Positions 28,246 to 37,148 are shown, counted from the stretch's first letter. The stretch: DNA of 64,000 nt from Anderseniella sp963700895 (GCA_963700895.1 CAVOZI010000007.1:32251-96250), one strand, 5' to 3'. The notes: generated from the sequence alone by a model not told the origin. Program-made: numbers and translations.

Positions 28246-28637
28246 AGCGGCTTGCAAGCGCATTGGCGGCGTTGGTCATGCTGGCATCGCCGGCGCTGGC
28301 CAGCCCCCTGGACGGATACGCGCCGGTGGACCTGACAGACTTCCAGCCGAAGGAAGGCCCTTCGGCCATTGGCCTGCTGATCGACCTGATCGAGGCGCAT
28401 CCGGAAAGCCTGGAAGGCAATCCGGCGACGAAGATCGAAATGAAGCCCACTGCGGACGGCGCTGCGCTGCAGGTGGATGTGGAGATGACCGGCTACCTCG
28501 ACGATGCGGTGGCGGGAGAGAAATACCGGGCGATTATCGTGCCCGCCAGCACCTGGCGGATCGAGGCGCTGGGCAAGCAATATAAGTGCCGGCGTGGGGA
28601 CAATGCCGGCGAGTGGACAACGAACCTGTGCCCGTGA
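28242..28637 (+). CDS. Small exported protein in SUF operon, unknown
   Basis: Protein of 131 residues with a clear signal peptide (MKRLASALAALVMLASPALA) followed by a mature domain with two cysteines near the C-terminus (YKCRRGDNAGEWTTNLC), able to form a disulfide. Its start overlaps the stop of the membrane-protein gene (ATGA). It is odd for a cytoplasmic Fe-S operon to encode a periplasmic product. No family recognised. Confidence 0.72.
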   Translation: MKRLASALAALVMLASPALASPLDGYAPVDLTDFQPKEGPSAIGLLIDLIEAHPESLEGNPATKIEMKPTADGAALQVDVEMTGYLDDAVAGEKYRAIIVPASTWRIEALGKQYKCRRGDNAGEWTTNLCP

Positions 28638-28673
28638 GCGGCACCGAACCGAATGACGCGAAGGAGTAACGCT

Positions 28674-29420
28674 ATGCTCGAGATCAAGAACCTCCATGTG
28701 AAGCTGGAGGAAGAGGACAAGGAAATCATCAAGGGCCTCGACCTCACCATCAACGCCGGCGAGGTGCATGCCATCATGGGTCCGAACGGCTCGGGCAAGT
28801 CGACGCTGTCCTACGTGCTGGCCGGCCGCCCCGGCTATGAAGTCACCGATGGTTCGATCACCTACAAGGGCGAAGACCTGCTGGAGATGGAAGTGGACGA
28901 GCGCGCCGCTGCCGGCGTGTTCCTGGCCTTCCAGTACCCGATCGAGATTCCCGGCGTGGCCACCATGCAGTTTCTGAAGGTGGCGATGAATTCGCAACGC
29001 AAGGCGCGGGGCGAGGCAGACCTGTCCACGCCCGACTTCATGCGGCTGGTACGCGAGAAGGCCGACAAGCTGAACGTGACCCAGGACATGTTGAAGCGCC
29101 CGGTCAATGTGGGCTTTTCCGGCGGTGAGAAGAAGCGTGCCGAGATCCTGCAGATGGCGGTGCTTGAGCCGAGCCTTTGCGTGCTGGATGAAACCGATAG
29201 CGGCCTCGACATCGATGCGCTGCGCGTTGTGGCCGAAGGCGTCAACGCCCTGCGCTCGCCCGACCGCGCCATGCTGGTGATCACCCACTACCAGCGCCTG
29301 CTCGACTATATCGTGCCGGACAAGGTGCACGTCATGTCGGCCGGCAGGATCGTCAAGTCTGGCGGCAAGGAGCTGGCGCTTGAGCTCGAGAAGGAAGGCT
29401 ACGCGGCCTACGCGGCGTGA
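28674..29420 (+). CDS. sufC: SUF ATPase SufC
   Basis: ABC-type ATPase of 248 residues powering the SufBCD scaffold. Walker A is MGPNGSGKSTLSYVLAG, the signature is NVGFSGGEKKRAEILQM, Walker B is CVLDETDSGLDIDAL and the switch histidine is in LVITHYQRLL. The start at 28674 (MLEIKNLHVKLEEEDKEI) follows AAGGAG; the frame open upstream to 28653 is not needed. Confidence 0.96.
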   Translation: MLEIKNLHVKLEEEDKEIIKGLDLTINAGEVHAIMGPNGSGKSTLSYVLAGRPGYEVTDGSITYKGEDLLEMEVDERAAAGVFLAFQYPIEIPGVATMQFLKVAMNSQRKARGEADLSTPDFMRLVREKADKLNVTQDMLKRPVNVGFSGGEKKRAEILQMAVLEPSLCVLDETDSGLDIDALRVVAEGVNALRSPDRAMLVITHYQRLLDYIVPDKVHVMSAGRIVKSGGKELALELEKEGYAAYAA

Positions 29421-29434
29421 GTGGGGAAGGAACG

Positions 29435-30709
29435 ATGTCTGTGACCTTGATGAAAACTCCTGCCGAAACGGCTTTCGCCGACGCGTTCAAGGCCGGCGGC
29501 CCACTGGCGCACGTGCGCAAGACCGCCTTCGAGCAGTTCGCCGAGACCGGCCTGCCGCACCGGCGCATGGAAGACTGGAAGTGGACCGACCTTCGCCAGA
29601 TCATCTCGAAGGCGTTGCCGCCCGCTGCCGGAACGAAGGCCGACGCAAAAGCCATTGACGCGCTCGTCGCAGCCACGCCATTCACCAATGTGGCCAAGGG
29701 CAGGCTGGTGTTTGTCGATGGCCAGTACGATGCCGCCCGCTCGACGGTGCCTGCGGGCGTGGAGTTCGCCATGCTGGCAGAGGCTGGCAGCGACTGGCTG
29801 GCAGCCGGTTCGACTGACCCCATCGCCGCGCTCAACCTGGCCTTCATGTCGGACGGGGCGGTGCTGACCTTCAAGGCGGGCAGCAACGTCGATACGCCCC
29901 TCGAACTGCTGTTCGTGACCACGGGCGCCGAAGCTGCCTCCTACGCCACCCGCAATGTCATCGTGCTGGAAGAGGGTGCATCCGCCACCCTCATCGAGAC
30001 GCACATCGGCGGCGAAGGCGAGTATCTGCACAACGCTGTGACACAGATCCACGTGGGCGGGAATGCCCGGCTGGATCGTGTGAAGGTCCAGGAAGAAGGC
30101 CTTGAAGGGATTCACCTTTCCAACGCCGAAGTGCACCTGGCTGCATCGGCCCACTTCAAGGACTTCACCCTGACCATGGGTGGCCGCGCCACCCGCCAGC
30201 AGGGCTTCATCACGTTTGACGGCGAGGGTGCCGAAAGCCACGTTTCCGGCGCCTATCTGCTCACCGGCAAGCAGCATTGCGACACAAGGCTGGTGATCGA
30301 TCATGCGGTGCCGCAGTGCCTGTCGCGCGAGCTGTTCAAGTGCGTGATGGACGAGGCTGCGCGCGGCGTGTTCCAGGGCAAGGCCATTGTCCGCCGCGAC
30401 GCGCAGAAGACCGACGGCAACCAGTCGTCCCACGCGCTTCTGCTGTCCGACGAGGCTGAGTTCGACGCCAAGCCCGAGCTGGAAATCTACGCCGACGACG
30501 TGGTCTGCGGCCACGGCGCCACCTCCGGCGACCTTGATGAGAACCACCTGTTCTACCTCAAGGCCCGCGGCATTCCGGAACAGACGGCCAAGTCCATGTT
30601 GATCGGCGCATTTGCGGCAGAAGCCTTCGACGATGTCGAAAGCGACGCCATCCGCGACGTGCTGACGGGTCTTGCTGAAGGCTGGCTCGACCGGCGCAAG
30701 GGAGCCTGA
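29435..30709 (+). CDS. sufD: Fe-S scaffold protein SufD
   Basis: Partner of SufB in the SufBC2D complex, about 424 residues. The N-terminal helical region has GLPHRRMEDWKWTDLRQI, the typical SufD start. The beta-helix core ends with HGATSGDLDENHLFYLKAR and GIPEQTAKSMLIGAFAAE, where the conserved histidine lies. ATG at 29435 follows GGAAGGAAC; a GTG at 29417 overlapping sufC is an alternative start. Confidence 0.94.
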   Translation: MSVTLMKTPAETAFADAFKAGGPLAHVRKTAFEQFAETGLPHRRMEDWKWTDLRQIISKALPPAAGTKADAKAIDALVAATPFTNVAKGRLVFVDGQYDAARSTVPAGVEFAMLAEAGSDWLAAGSTDPIAALNLAFMSDGAVLTFKAGSNVDTPLELLFVTTGAEAASYATRNVIVLEEGASATLIETHIGGEGEYLHNAVTQIHVGGNARLDRVKVQEEGLEGIHLSNAEVHLAASAHFKDFTLTMGGRATRQQGFITFDGEGAESHVSGAYLLTGKQHCDTRLVIDHAVPQCLSRELFKCVMDEAARGVFQGKAIVRRDAQKTDGNQSSHALLLSDEAEFDAKPELEIYADDVVCGHGATSGDLDENHLFYLKARGIPEQTAKSMLIGAFAAEAFDDVESDAIRDVLTGLAEGWLDRRKGA

Positions 30710-30720
30710 GTGAGCAGCCC

Positions 30721-31101
30721 ATGACTAGCATCACGCTAGATCACTGCGTCATTCACGTCTCTGACTGGGAGAAGGCGAAGGCGTTCTATTCGGGCGTGAT
30801 GGGAGCCGAGGCAATCCCGTTCGGCAACGGCTACCAGTTCCGCTGGGGCGAGCAGCAGTTGAACATCCACGGCCCCAACCAGCCCGGAACGCCGGTCGCC
30901 AGGCTGCCGGTGATGCCGGGCAACTCGGACCTGTGCTTCCGCTGGCACGGGCCGATATCGGGCGCCATCGAGCACCTGCAGGCCAACGGCGTAGAGATCG
31001 AGGTTGGCCCGGTCGAGCGGTATGGCGCAATGGGCAAGGGCACCAGCGTCTATTTTCGCGATCCCGACGGGTCGCTGATGGAGTTCATGTCGTATGAGTG
31101 A
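30721..31101 (+). CDS. VOC (glyoxalase/dioxygenase fold) family protein
   Basis: Protein of 126 residues with two beta-alpha-beta-beta-beta modules. ITLDHCVIHVSDWEKAKAFY and the closing SVYFRDPDGSLMEFM are the family signature, with metal-ligand candidates His near 8 and Glu near the end. It overlaps the sufS start by eight bases, so it is cotranscribed with SUF genes. The reaction is unknown; the resemblance is to metallothiol/fosfomycin-type and glyoxalase-type members. Confidence 0.85.
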   Translation: MTSITLDHCVIHVSDWEKAKAFYSGVMGAEAIPFGNGYQFRWGEQQLNIHGPNQPGTPVARLPVMPGNSDLCFRWHGPISGAIEHLQANGVEIEVGPVERYGAMGKGTSVYFRDPDGSLMEFMSYE

Positions 31102-32347
31102 AGCACTGAAGAAGGTCGAGACTGCAGGATTCGACGTAGATCGCATCAGGGCGGATTTTCCGATCCTGTCGAAGCCGGTCTATGGCGACAAGCCGCTGAC
31201 CTATCTGGACAACGCGGCGTCTGCCCAGAAGCCGCAAGTGGTGATCGACCGCATTGCCACGGCTTACTCGGAAGAGTACGCCAACGTGCATCGTGGGCTT
31301 CACTACCTGTCCAACACGGCAACGCAAGCGTTCGAGGACGCACGCGAGAGCGTGCGCCGCTTCCTCAATGCGCCGTCGCATGAGCAGATCATTTTCACCC
31401 GCAACGCCACCGATGCCATCAACCTGGTGGCGCAAAGCTTCGGCGGCATGGTGGTGGGCGAGGGCGACGACATCGTCATCTCCATTCTTGAGCACCATTC
31501 CAACATCGTGCCGTGGCACTTCCACCGCGAACGGCGCGGGGCAAACATCCGCTGGGTGCCGGTGGACGACGCCGGCACGCTGCACGTCGAGGACTTCGTC
31601 AGGACGCTGACGCCGCGCACGAAGATGGTGGCGATCACCCACATGTCCAACGCGCTGGGCACCGTGGTGCCGGTGAAGGAGATTATCAGGATCGCGCACG
31701 AGCGCGGCATTCCGGTGTTGGTCGATGGTTCGCAGGCGGCGGTTCACATGCCGGTGGACGTGCAGGACCTGGACGCCGATTTCTACGTGATGACCGGCCA
31801 CAAGCTGTACGGGCCATCAGGCATCGGCGTGCTGTACGGCAAGAAGGAATTGCTGGCCAAGATGCCGCCATACCAGGGCGGTGGGGAGATGATCTTCGAG
31901 GTGACAGAGGACACCGTCACCTACAATGATCCGCCGCACCGCTTCGAGGCTGGAACGCCGCCTATCGTGCAGGCGATCGGGCTGGGCGCCGCGCTCGACT
32001 ACATGGAAGGCGTCGGCCGCGAGGCCATTGCCGCCCACGAGGCTGACCTGCTTGTCTACGCCAGCGAGCGGCTGAAGGAGATCAACTCGCTGAAGGTCTA
32101 CGGCACCTCGCCTACCAAGGGCGCAATCATCTCGTTTGCCATGGAAGGCGCCCACGCCCACGACATCTCCACGGTGATCGACCGTTACGGCGTCGCGGTC
32201 AGGGCAGGGACACATTGCACCATGCCGCTGCTGCAAAGGTTCGGTGTGACGGCCACCTGCCGCGCCTCGCTGGCCATGTACAATACCCGCGAAGACATCG
32301 ACCGTCTGGCCGATGCCCTCAAATCTGCACAAAAGCTCTTCATGTGA
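31094..32347 (+). CDS. sufS: Cysteine desulfurase SufS (group II)
   Basis: PLP enzyme of 417 residues that supplies persulfide to the scaffold. Signatures: TYLDNAASAQKPQVVIDRI, the PLP lysine in YVMTGHKLYGPSGIGVLYG, and the active cysteine in VRAGTHCTMPLLQRFGV on a short loop, which defines group II. It starts inside the VOC gene and is followed 11 bases later by sufT. No SufE is seen in the window. Confidence 0.95.
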   Translation: MSEALKKVETAGFDVDRIRADFPILSKPVYGDKPLTYLDNAASAQKPQVVIDRIATAYSEEYANVHRGLHYLSNTATQAFEDARESVRRFLNAPSHEQIIFTRNATDAINLVAQSFGGMVVGEGDDIVISILEHHSNIVPWHFHRERRGANIRWVPVDDAGTLHVEDFVRTLTPRTKMVAITHMSNALGTVVPVKEIIRIAHERGIPVLVDGSQAAVHMPVDVQDLDADFYVMTGHKLYGPSGIGVLYGKKELLAKMPPYQGGGEMIFEVTEDTVTYNDPPHRFEAGTPPIVQAIGLGAALDYMEGVGREAIAAHEADLLVYASERLKEINSLKVYGTSPTKGAIISFAMEGAHAHDISTVIDRYGVAVRAGTHCTMPLLQRFGVTATCRASLAMYNTREDIDRLADALKSAQKLFM

Positions 32348-32358
32348 TAGGCTTGGTT

Positions 32359-32766
32359 ATGGACAAGACAAATACATCATGCGCGCCCGCCCCGGTGCCT
32401 GACTCCGTCGCAGCGGATCATCACAATCCGGAAGTTTCCTCCGCCATCCCGAAGGAGGAGCTTGACCGGATGACCGACGACATGATCGCCGCGCTCAAGA
32501 CCGTTTATGACCCGGAAATCCCGGTCGACATCTTCGAGCTTGGCCTGATCTACAAGATCGACGTCGAGGACGACCGCACCGTCAAGATCGACATGACGCT
32601 GACCGCGCCGGGTTGCCCGGTGGCCGGCGACATGCCTGGCTGGGTGGCCGATGCGGTACGCACCGTCGAAGGCGTCATGGATGTCGAGGTCAACCTGACC
32701 TTCGATCCGCCCTGGGACCCGTCGCGCATGTCGGACGAGGCCCGTGTTGTATTGAACATGTGGTGA
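32359..32766 (+). CDS. sufT: SufT, MIP18/DUF59 Fe-S carrier-type protein
   Basis: Protein of about 135 residues with a DUF59 domain: ALKTVYDPEIPVDIFELGLI, TLTAPGCPVAGDMPGWV (conserved cysteine) and VEVNLTFDPPWDPSRMS. DUF59 proteins take part in Fe-S cluster maturation and SufT members are typically placed at the end of SUF operons, as here. It has an extended N-terminal tail (about 35 residues). ATG at 32359 follows a weak AGG; the sufA start is six bases after its stop. Confidence 0.92.
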   Translation: MDKTNTSCAPAPVPDSVAADHHNPEVSSAIPKEELDRMTDDMIAALKTVYDPEIPVDIFELGLIYKIDVEDDRTVKIDMTLTAPGCPVAGDMPGWVADAVRTVEGVMDVEVNLTFDPPWDPSRMSDEARVVLNMW

Positions 32767-32772
32767 CACCAG

Positions 32773-33177
32773 ATGACAGCTATGGACATGAACAATTCAA
32801 ATGCCCGCTCGCGTCCGCAGGTGCTGACGCTGACCGACGCAGCCGCTGCCCGCATCAGGGAACTGATGCAGAAGTCGGGCAAGGATGGCGCCGGCCTGCG
32901 CATCGGCGTCAAGAACGGCGGCTGCGCCGGCATGGAATACACCATGCAGTTCGTCGATGAGCCGGAGAAGTTCGACGAGATCATCGAGGACAAGGGTGCC
33001 CGCGTCATCATCGAGGCCAAGGCTGTGCTGTTCCTGTTCGGCACGAAGATGGACTACGAGGTGACCAAGCTGCGCTCGGGCTTCACCTTCAGCAACCCCA
33101 ACCAGACCAGCGCCTGCGGTTGCGGCGAGTCGGTTGAGCTGAAAGCCGCCGATGCCTCTGTGCTGGGCCGCAACTGA
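32773..33177 (+). CDS. sufA: A-type Fe-S carrier SufA/HesB
   Basis: Carrier of 134 residues that delivers clusters to apoproteins. The three conserved cysteines are in KNGGCAGMEYTM and the C-terminal SACGCGES motif. TDAAAARIRELMQKSG is the family N-terminal helix. Last gene of the operon; no terminator hairpin is obvious in the 120 bases that follow. Confidence 0.94.
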   Translation: MTAMDMNNSNARSRPQVLTLTDAAAARIRELMQKSGKDGAGLRIGVKNGGCAGMEYTMQFVDEPEKFDEIIEDKGARVIIEAKAVLFLFGTKMDYEVTKLRSGFTFSNPNQTSACGCGESVELKAADASVLGRN

Positions 33178-33297
33178 CATCCTCCGTTGCGCCTGCGTTT
33201 GGCTGCCAATTGTACCCATTCAGGCTTTGCTAAGCACTCCCCCTTACCCTGATACGATTGATTCGCGCCGTGTGAACGGGGTCGGGGGGAAAGGCTC

Positions 33298-34142
33298 GTG
33301 GGATTTGCCCGCATAGCAGGATTGCTGCTGTCGGCTGTCGGCGTAAGGCTGGCAGGCGCGGGCATCGGGCTTGTGCTGCAAATTGTGCTTGCCCGCTCGC
33401 TGTCGCCCACGGAGATGGGCGGCTGGTTCCTGATCATGTCGCTGGCTTCGTTCGCGGGCCTGCTGATCAGCGCCGGGTATCCGACCCTCGGTCTAGCCGT
33501 GCTGGCGCGCTACCACGCGCGCGGGCAGCTACGCATGGCCGACCAGTTCATGCAGCAGGCTGCCTACGACATCGGCAAGTACGCCCTGCTGCTGGCCCTT
33601 CCGGCCATCGCCTTTCTGCTCATGGCGCCGGTGAGCGACGTCACCCGGCTTGCCGTCATCGCCGGGCTGGTGGTGGCGCCGGCAACGGCGATCATCCGGC
33701 TGAACGGATCGGCCGCCAACGCGATGCGCCGCTACATGCAGACCATCGTGCCGGACTTCATCGGCAAGTCGCTGCTGTTGCTGGGGTTCGTGGCGCTTTA
33801 CGTAATGGCGACGGGTGGGGGCTAACGCTGGATGTCGTGGCAGCTGCCTTTATCGTTCTCAGTTATCTCACAGCTTGGCTCACCGGCAAGGTCCTGAAAG
33901 GTCATGGCGTGACCGGTCTTGGCCGTGACACGGCATCGCTCAGGCTCGGGCGGACCTGGGCATCGCGCGCCGCACCGTTGATCGTCGTCGCCATGGCGCT
34001 TACGGCGATGGCCGACTATCTGACGCTTGTTGCGACCTTGCTGCTGCCCAAGGCTGATGTTGCGCTCGTCGGCATTGCCATCCGGCTTGCCGCGCTGATC
34101 GGCTTCTTCACCCAGGCCTCGCAGCAGTTTGTGCGGCAATAA
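33298..34142 (+). pseudogene. Polysaccharide flippase (Wzx/MATE-like), frame-shifted and truncated
   Basis: N-terminal two-thirds of a multi-pass flippase. The first frame (GTG at 33298, MGFARIAGLLLSAVGVRLAG) shows several hydrophobic helices and LARSLSPTEMGGWFLIMSL. It stops at 33823-33825. The second frame (33837-34142) continues seamlessly with helices (AAFIVLSYLTAWL) if one G is added to the GGGGG run near 33818-33822, giving TGGGLTLDVVAAAF. It then ends after FFTQASQQFVRQ, where homologous proteins carry on for well over 100 residues. The missing tail is not found elsewhere in the window. The truncation coincides with the start of the integrase-bearing element. Confidence 0.75.
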
Positions 34143-34157
34143 GCTAGTTTGCATCAA

Positions 34158-34272
34158 TTCGTATCGATACGAAAATTATATAAATCAATTGGTTACCAGT
34201 ACATAGTAGTTTGTATTTGTACGCTTCAATACGTTGCTATACCTACATTTGTGGGTACGAATGTGGGTACGT
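34158..34272. repeat. Integrase-proximal repeats: perfect palindrome and direct repeats (candidate attachment/arm sites)
   Basis: TTCGTATCGATACGAA at 34158-34173 is a perfect 16-base palindrome. The decamer TGTGGGTACG occurs twice in tandem (about 34250-34271), and related TACG-containing pieces lie between. The stretch is AT-rich and non-coding, between the cut flippase and the integrase. Such repeats next to an integrase are typical arm-type binding sites; function here is inferred. Confidence 0.5.
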
Positions 34273-34303
34273 CAGACCCCGCAGCAACTTTTGGAGCAAG
34301 ACC

Positions 34304-35527
34304 TTGGCAACGATTACAGACAGCGCCATCCGGGCAATCAAACCAGGCGACAGCCCACAAAAGAAAGCTGTCGGCGGCGGACTGGTTCTCATCACCTATC
34401 CGACCGGCAGCAAGCTATGGCGGTTGCGCTACCGCAGGCCCAACGGCAAGGAAACAATGCTGTCTCTGGGCGCTTACCCCGACATCGGGCTGGCCGAGGC
34501 ACGCAATGTCGCCAACGCTATCCGACTGTCTATGAAGAGCGGCAACGCAGACCCCGTTCGTGAGAAGGCGCGCGAGCGTGAGGTTGCTGCCGTGGCCGAG
34601 GCCACCACCTTTGCCGGATGCGCCAACCTCTACATGAAGAAGAAGGTCTGGCCGACCAAGGTCGAGCGGCACGCCAGGCGGCTGCAAGCCCTGCTCGACA
34701 ATGACATCTCCCCCAAGATTGGCGCCATGCCGGTCTCTGACATTAAGCCTGCCGACATCATGCGGGCGCTCACCCCTATCGAGAAGAGGGGCGCTGCCGA
34801 TACCGCCCATCGCGCGCTGTCGCTAATCCGCAAGGTCATGCAGTACGCTGCGGTGCTTGGGATTATCGATGCAGACCCTACGGCGGGCGTCAGGATGCTG
34901 CTGTCGGACGCACCCGCCCGCAAGAATCACCCCGCACTTGTTAGGCCTGCCGATGTCGGCGAGTTCGTTCGCAAGCTACAGGACTCCAACATGGAGCCGT
35001 GGCGCAAGGCTGGCATTCTGTTTCACGTTTACCTGTTCCAGCGCCCGTCCGAAATCCGGCTCATGCAATGGGCGGACATTGACCGCAGTGACTGGGTGTG
35101 GCGGTTCCGAGTAACCAAGACCGGCATCGACCACGCCGTGCCGATCCCGACACAAGTGCGGCGCTTGCTGAAAGACCTTCATGCCGTGTCTGGTGGCGGT
35201 GCGTTCGTGTTCCCGTCGAGCGGCAAGGTCCGCTCCAGGGATGGCGCAATGAGCCTGTTCCCGTTGCAGCAAGGCATTCGCGACATGGGCTATGACACGC
35301 AGAAGCAGGTCAATTTGCACGGTTGGCGCGCAACGGCCCGCACGCTGCTGGCAGAGCGGCTCAAGTATGACCCTCGACTCATTGAATTGCAGTTGGCCCA
35401 CCGTCCGCCAGAGAGCCATGGCTCAGCCTACAATCGCGCGATTTTCATCGATGAACGCACTACCATGATGCAAAGCTACGCCGATTACATCGACCGCCTT
35501 GCCAGCGAGGCGCGCGATGGCTGGTGA
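34304..35527 (+). CDS. int: P4-type tyrosine integrase
   Basis: Site-specific recombinase of about 407 residues. The N-terminal DUF4102-like domain (AIRAIKPGDSPQKKAVGGGL, then SLGAYPDIGLAEAR) precedes a SAM-like core-binding domain and the catalytic domain: Arg in QRPSEIRLMQWADI, HGWRATARTLLAE for His-x-x-Arg, a second His in LQLAHRPPE and the nucleophile Tyr in AYNRAIFIDER. The frame is open from 34211, but the TTG at 34304 behind GGAGCAAGACC begins the conserved text (LATITDSAIRAIKP) and is preferred. It marks the left end of the satellite. Confidence 0.9.
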   Translation: MATITDSAIRAIKPGDSPQKKAVGGGLVLITYPTGSKLWRLRYRRPNGKETMLSLGAYPDIGLAEARNVANAIRLSMKSGNADPVREKAREREVAAVAEATTFAGCANLYMKKKVWPTKVERHARRLQALLDNDISPKIGAMPVSDIKPADIMRALTPIEKRGAADTAHRALSLIRKVMQYAAVLGIIDADPTAGVRMLLSDAPARKNHPALVRPADVGEFVRKLQDSNMEPWRKAGILFHVYLFQRPSEIRLMQWADIDRSDWVWRFRVTKTGIDHAVPIPTQVRRLLKDLHAVSGGGAFVFPSSGKVRSRDGAMSLFPLQQGIRDMGYDTQKQVNLHGWRATARTLLAERLKYDPRLIELQLAHRPPESHGSAYNRAIFIDERTTMMQSYADYIDRLASEARDGW

Positions 35528-36089
35528 TGACAAGGCCAACCTCGACGCCCTGCACACGAGGCTCAAGGCCGCCTTCCGCAATATAACTGAGACTGCCCTG
35601 CGAAAGAGACTTGAGGACGACCGCATACCGCTGAACAGGTGGCCATGGCGGCTACGTGGCGACCAGTCTCCAAACCGACTTGAGCGCGCCAAGGGACTCG
35701 ACCACCGCGCCAGCCCACGCGGTGTGAAGAACACCCGCGATGACTCGATGTCGCTGGCCGAGTTCATGGGGATGGACGGCGCGACCGAGCAGGATGCTGT
35801 CGCCGCCCTGCTTGCCGGTCATCGTGGCGCGCAGCAACGCCACCAGCGCGAGATTGGCACGCAGCCCCGCCGCGAAAGCGCCGCGATGGCGTCCCTCCTA
35901 GCGGCGGACAACCGCACCACCGCCGTGTCGCCGGACGGCCTCTTGGCATGGTTCAAGGAAAAGAACCTGATTGAACCGTGTAATCGCAACGGGCTGGCCC
36001 GTGACGCTATCCGGCTGGCGGCGAAAAACTTCGGCCTGCACCGCAACATGGTCACCCGCATCCGGAAACGGGCGCGGAAAAACGGCTGA
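35517..36089 (+). CDS. Unknown satellite protein
   Basis: Basic, hydrophilic protein of 190 residues starting 11 bases inside the integrase end. It contains an Arg-rich middle and a C-terminal part (AIRLAAKNFGLHRNMVTRIR) that could be a helix-turn-helix followed by a basic tail (KRARKNG), so DNA binding is possible. No family recognised. Its overlap suggests coexpression with the integrase. Confidence 0.65.
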   Translation: MAGDDKANLDALHTRLKAAFRNITETALRKRLEDDRIPLNRWPWRLRGDQSPNRLERAKGLDHRASPRGVKNTRDDSMSLAEFMGMDGATEQDAVAALLAGHRGAQQRHQREIGTQPRRESAAMASLLAADNRTTAVSPDGLLAWFKEKNLIEPCNRNGLARDAIRLAAKNFGLHRNMVTRIRKRARKNG

Positions 36090-36178
36090 TTTCAGCGCCG
36101 ATTTCGGTGAGTGTGCAGATGGCTAGACCGACCTGCGCAATGCAGGTGATGGTTCCCGTCGACAAACGAGGAGCCGAC

Positions 36179-36490
36179 ATGAGTGATGATTTTCCAACGA
36201 CAGGTCAGGTCCGACTCAACCAGATTGTGACCACCAAGGACCGCAAGGGCCGTTTGCCGCTCAGCCGCACTGCCTGGCTGGAGGGCATAGAAGAGGGTTA
36301 TTACCCGCCGCCCAACCGCAGCCTGAGTCCATACCTGAACACATGGCACGCGGAACACATCGAGGCCATTGCACACGGCCAGGACTGGCGGACGGTGCAG
36401 GTACCTGAAGTGGTTGACCTGCGTCAATATGCCAAGCCGGGAACCCGGAAGCGAAAACGCGAGCAGCAGGCTGAGGCCTCTACCGCCTAA
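36179..36490 (+). CDS. AlpA-family-like transcriptional regulator
   Basis: Protein of 103 residues with a MerR/AlpA-type helix-turn-helix: VRLNQIVTTKDRKGRLPLSR, then EEGYYPPPNRSLSPYL and a Trp-containing segment with HIEAIAHG. This order (recognition of the start helix, G-[YF]-[YF]-P, W, then an I-x-x-I helix) is that of AlpA, the regulator that controls integrase or excision in P4-like satellites. The C-terminal tail is strongly basic. Start at 36179 behind GAGGAGCCGAC. Confidence 0.7.
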   Translation: MSDDFPTTGQVRLNQIVTTKDRKGRLPLSRTAWLEGIEEGYYPPPNRSLSPYLNTWHAEHIEAIAHGQDWRTVQVPEVVDLRQYAKPGTRKRKREQQAEASTA

Positions 36491-36571
36491 CCCCCGTTCA
36501 CCGACCTGAAAAACAGCGCGGACGCGATTCCATGAACGGGAGAATTGCGTCTGCACAAATGGAGAACTGAA

Positions 36572-37093
36572 ATGGTCAAATTAACTGTCGGACCCGACAC
36601 ATCGAAGGGCGTTCCAAGCCGGACGTTCACCATCGATTCCGACCTGCCGGCAATGTTCGCCGCGCGTCAGCTGGCGCACGCAATGGGAACCGCCAACGTC
36701 GTCATCGACCGGGACGACCTTAATCCCCGCGTCATCGTGCTTTGGGAAGACGGGCCTTCGGGCTGGGTGTGGGACTGCACCATCAGCGGCAAATCTGAGG
36801 CCTGGCTGCTGCACCGTTCGGATGAAAACTTCGCGTGCCAGTTCGTCGAACACAAGTCACCTCAGCTGATACTGGCGGACATGCTCCGCGAACATCTGGA
36901 AAACGGCTGCAAGGGCGATGTCCAGATGATGAGCTTCGAGGATTTGACCGGCAAGTCACATCACATGTCGATGCTGCGTGACGACTTCATTCCCGGCTAC
37001 TGCGAGACGTGGAATCTGGACCCCGTGAAGTTCACTGCTTTGCGCGACATGGCGACCTTTGAAATCACCGACCCGGCCCGCATCACCAGCTAA
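36572..37093 (+). CDS. Unknown satellite protein
   Basis: Acidic/neutral protein of 173 residues, no signal peptide or membrane segment. Aromatic-rich stretches (GPSGWVWDCTISGKSEAWLL, then SHHMSMLRDDFIPGYCETW) are distinctive but I do not recognise them. ATG at 36572 follows GGAGAACTGA. It lies between the AlpA-like regulator and the primase, the spot where satellites often carry modulators of the helper phage. Confidence 0.6.
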   Translation: MVKLTVGPDTSKGVPSRTFTIDSDLPAMFAARQLAHAMGTANVVIDRDDLNPRVIVLWEDGPSGWVWDCTISGKSEAWLLHRSDENFACQFVEHKSPQLILADMLREHLENGCKGDVQMMSFEDLTGKSHHMSMLRDDFIPGYCETWNLDPVKFTALRDMATFEITDPARITS

Positions 37094-37148
37094 ACCAACG
37101 CACGCCTCGGCACACGCCGTGGGCGGGCATTTGCATTGGAGAATGAAC

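Noticed and set aside
27942..29330. 462-residue minus-strand frame opposite sufB end and sufC
   Set aside because: Shadow frame; both strands cannot be coding and SufC is unmistakable.
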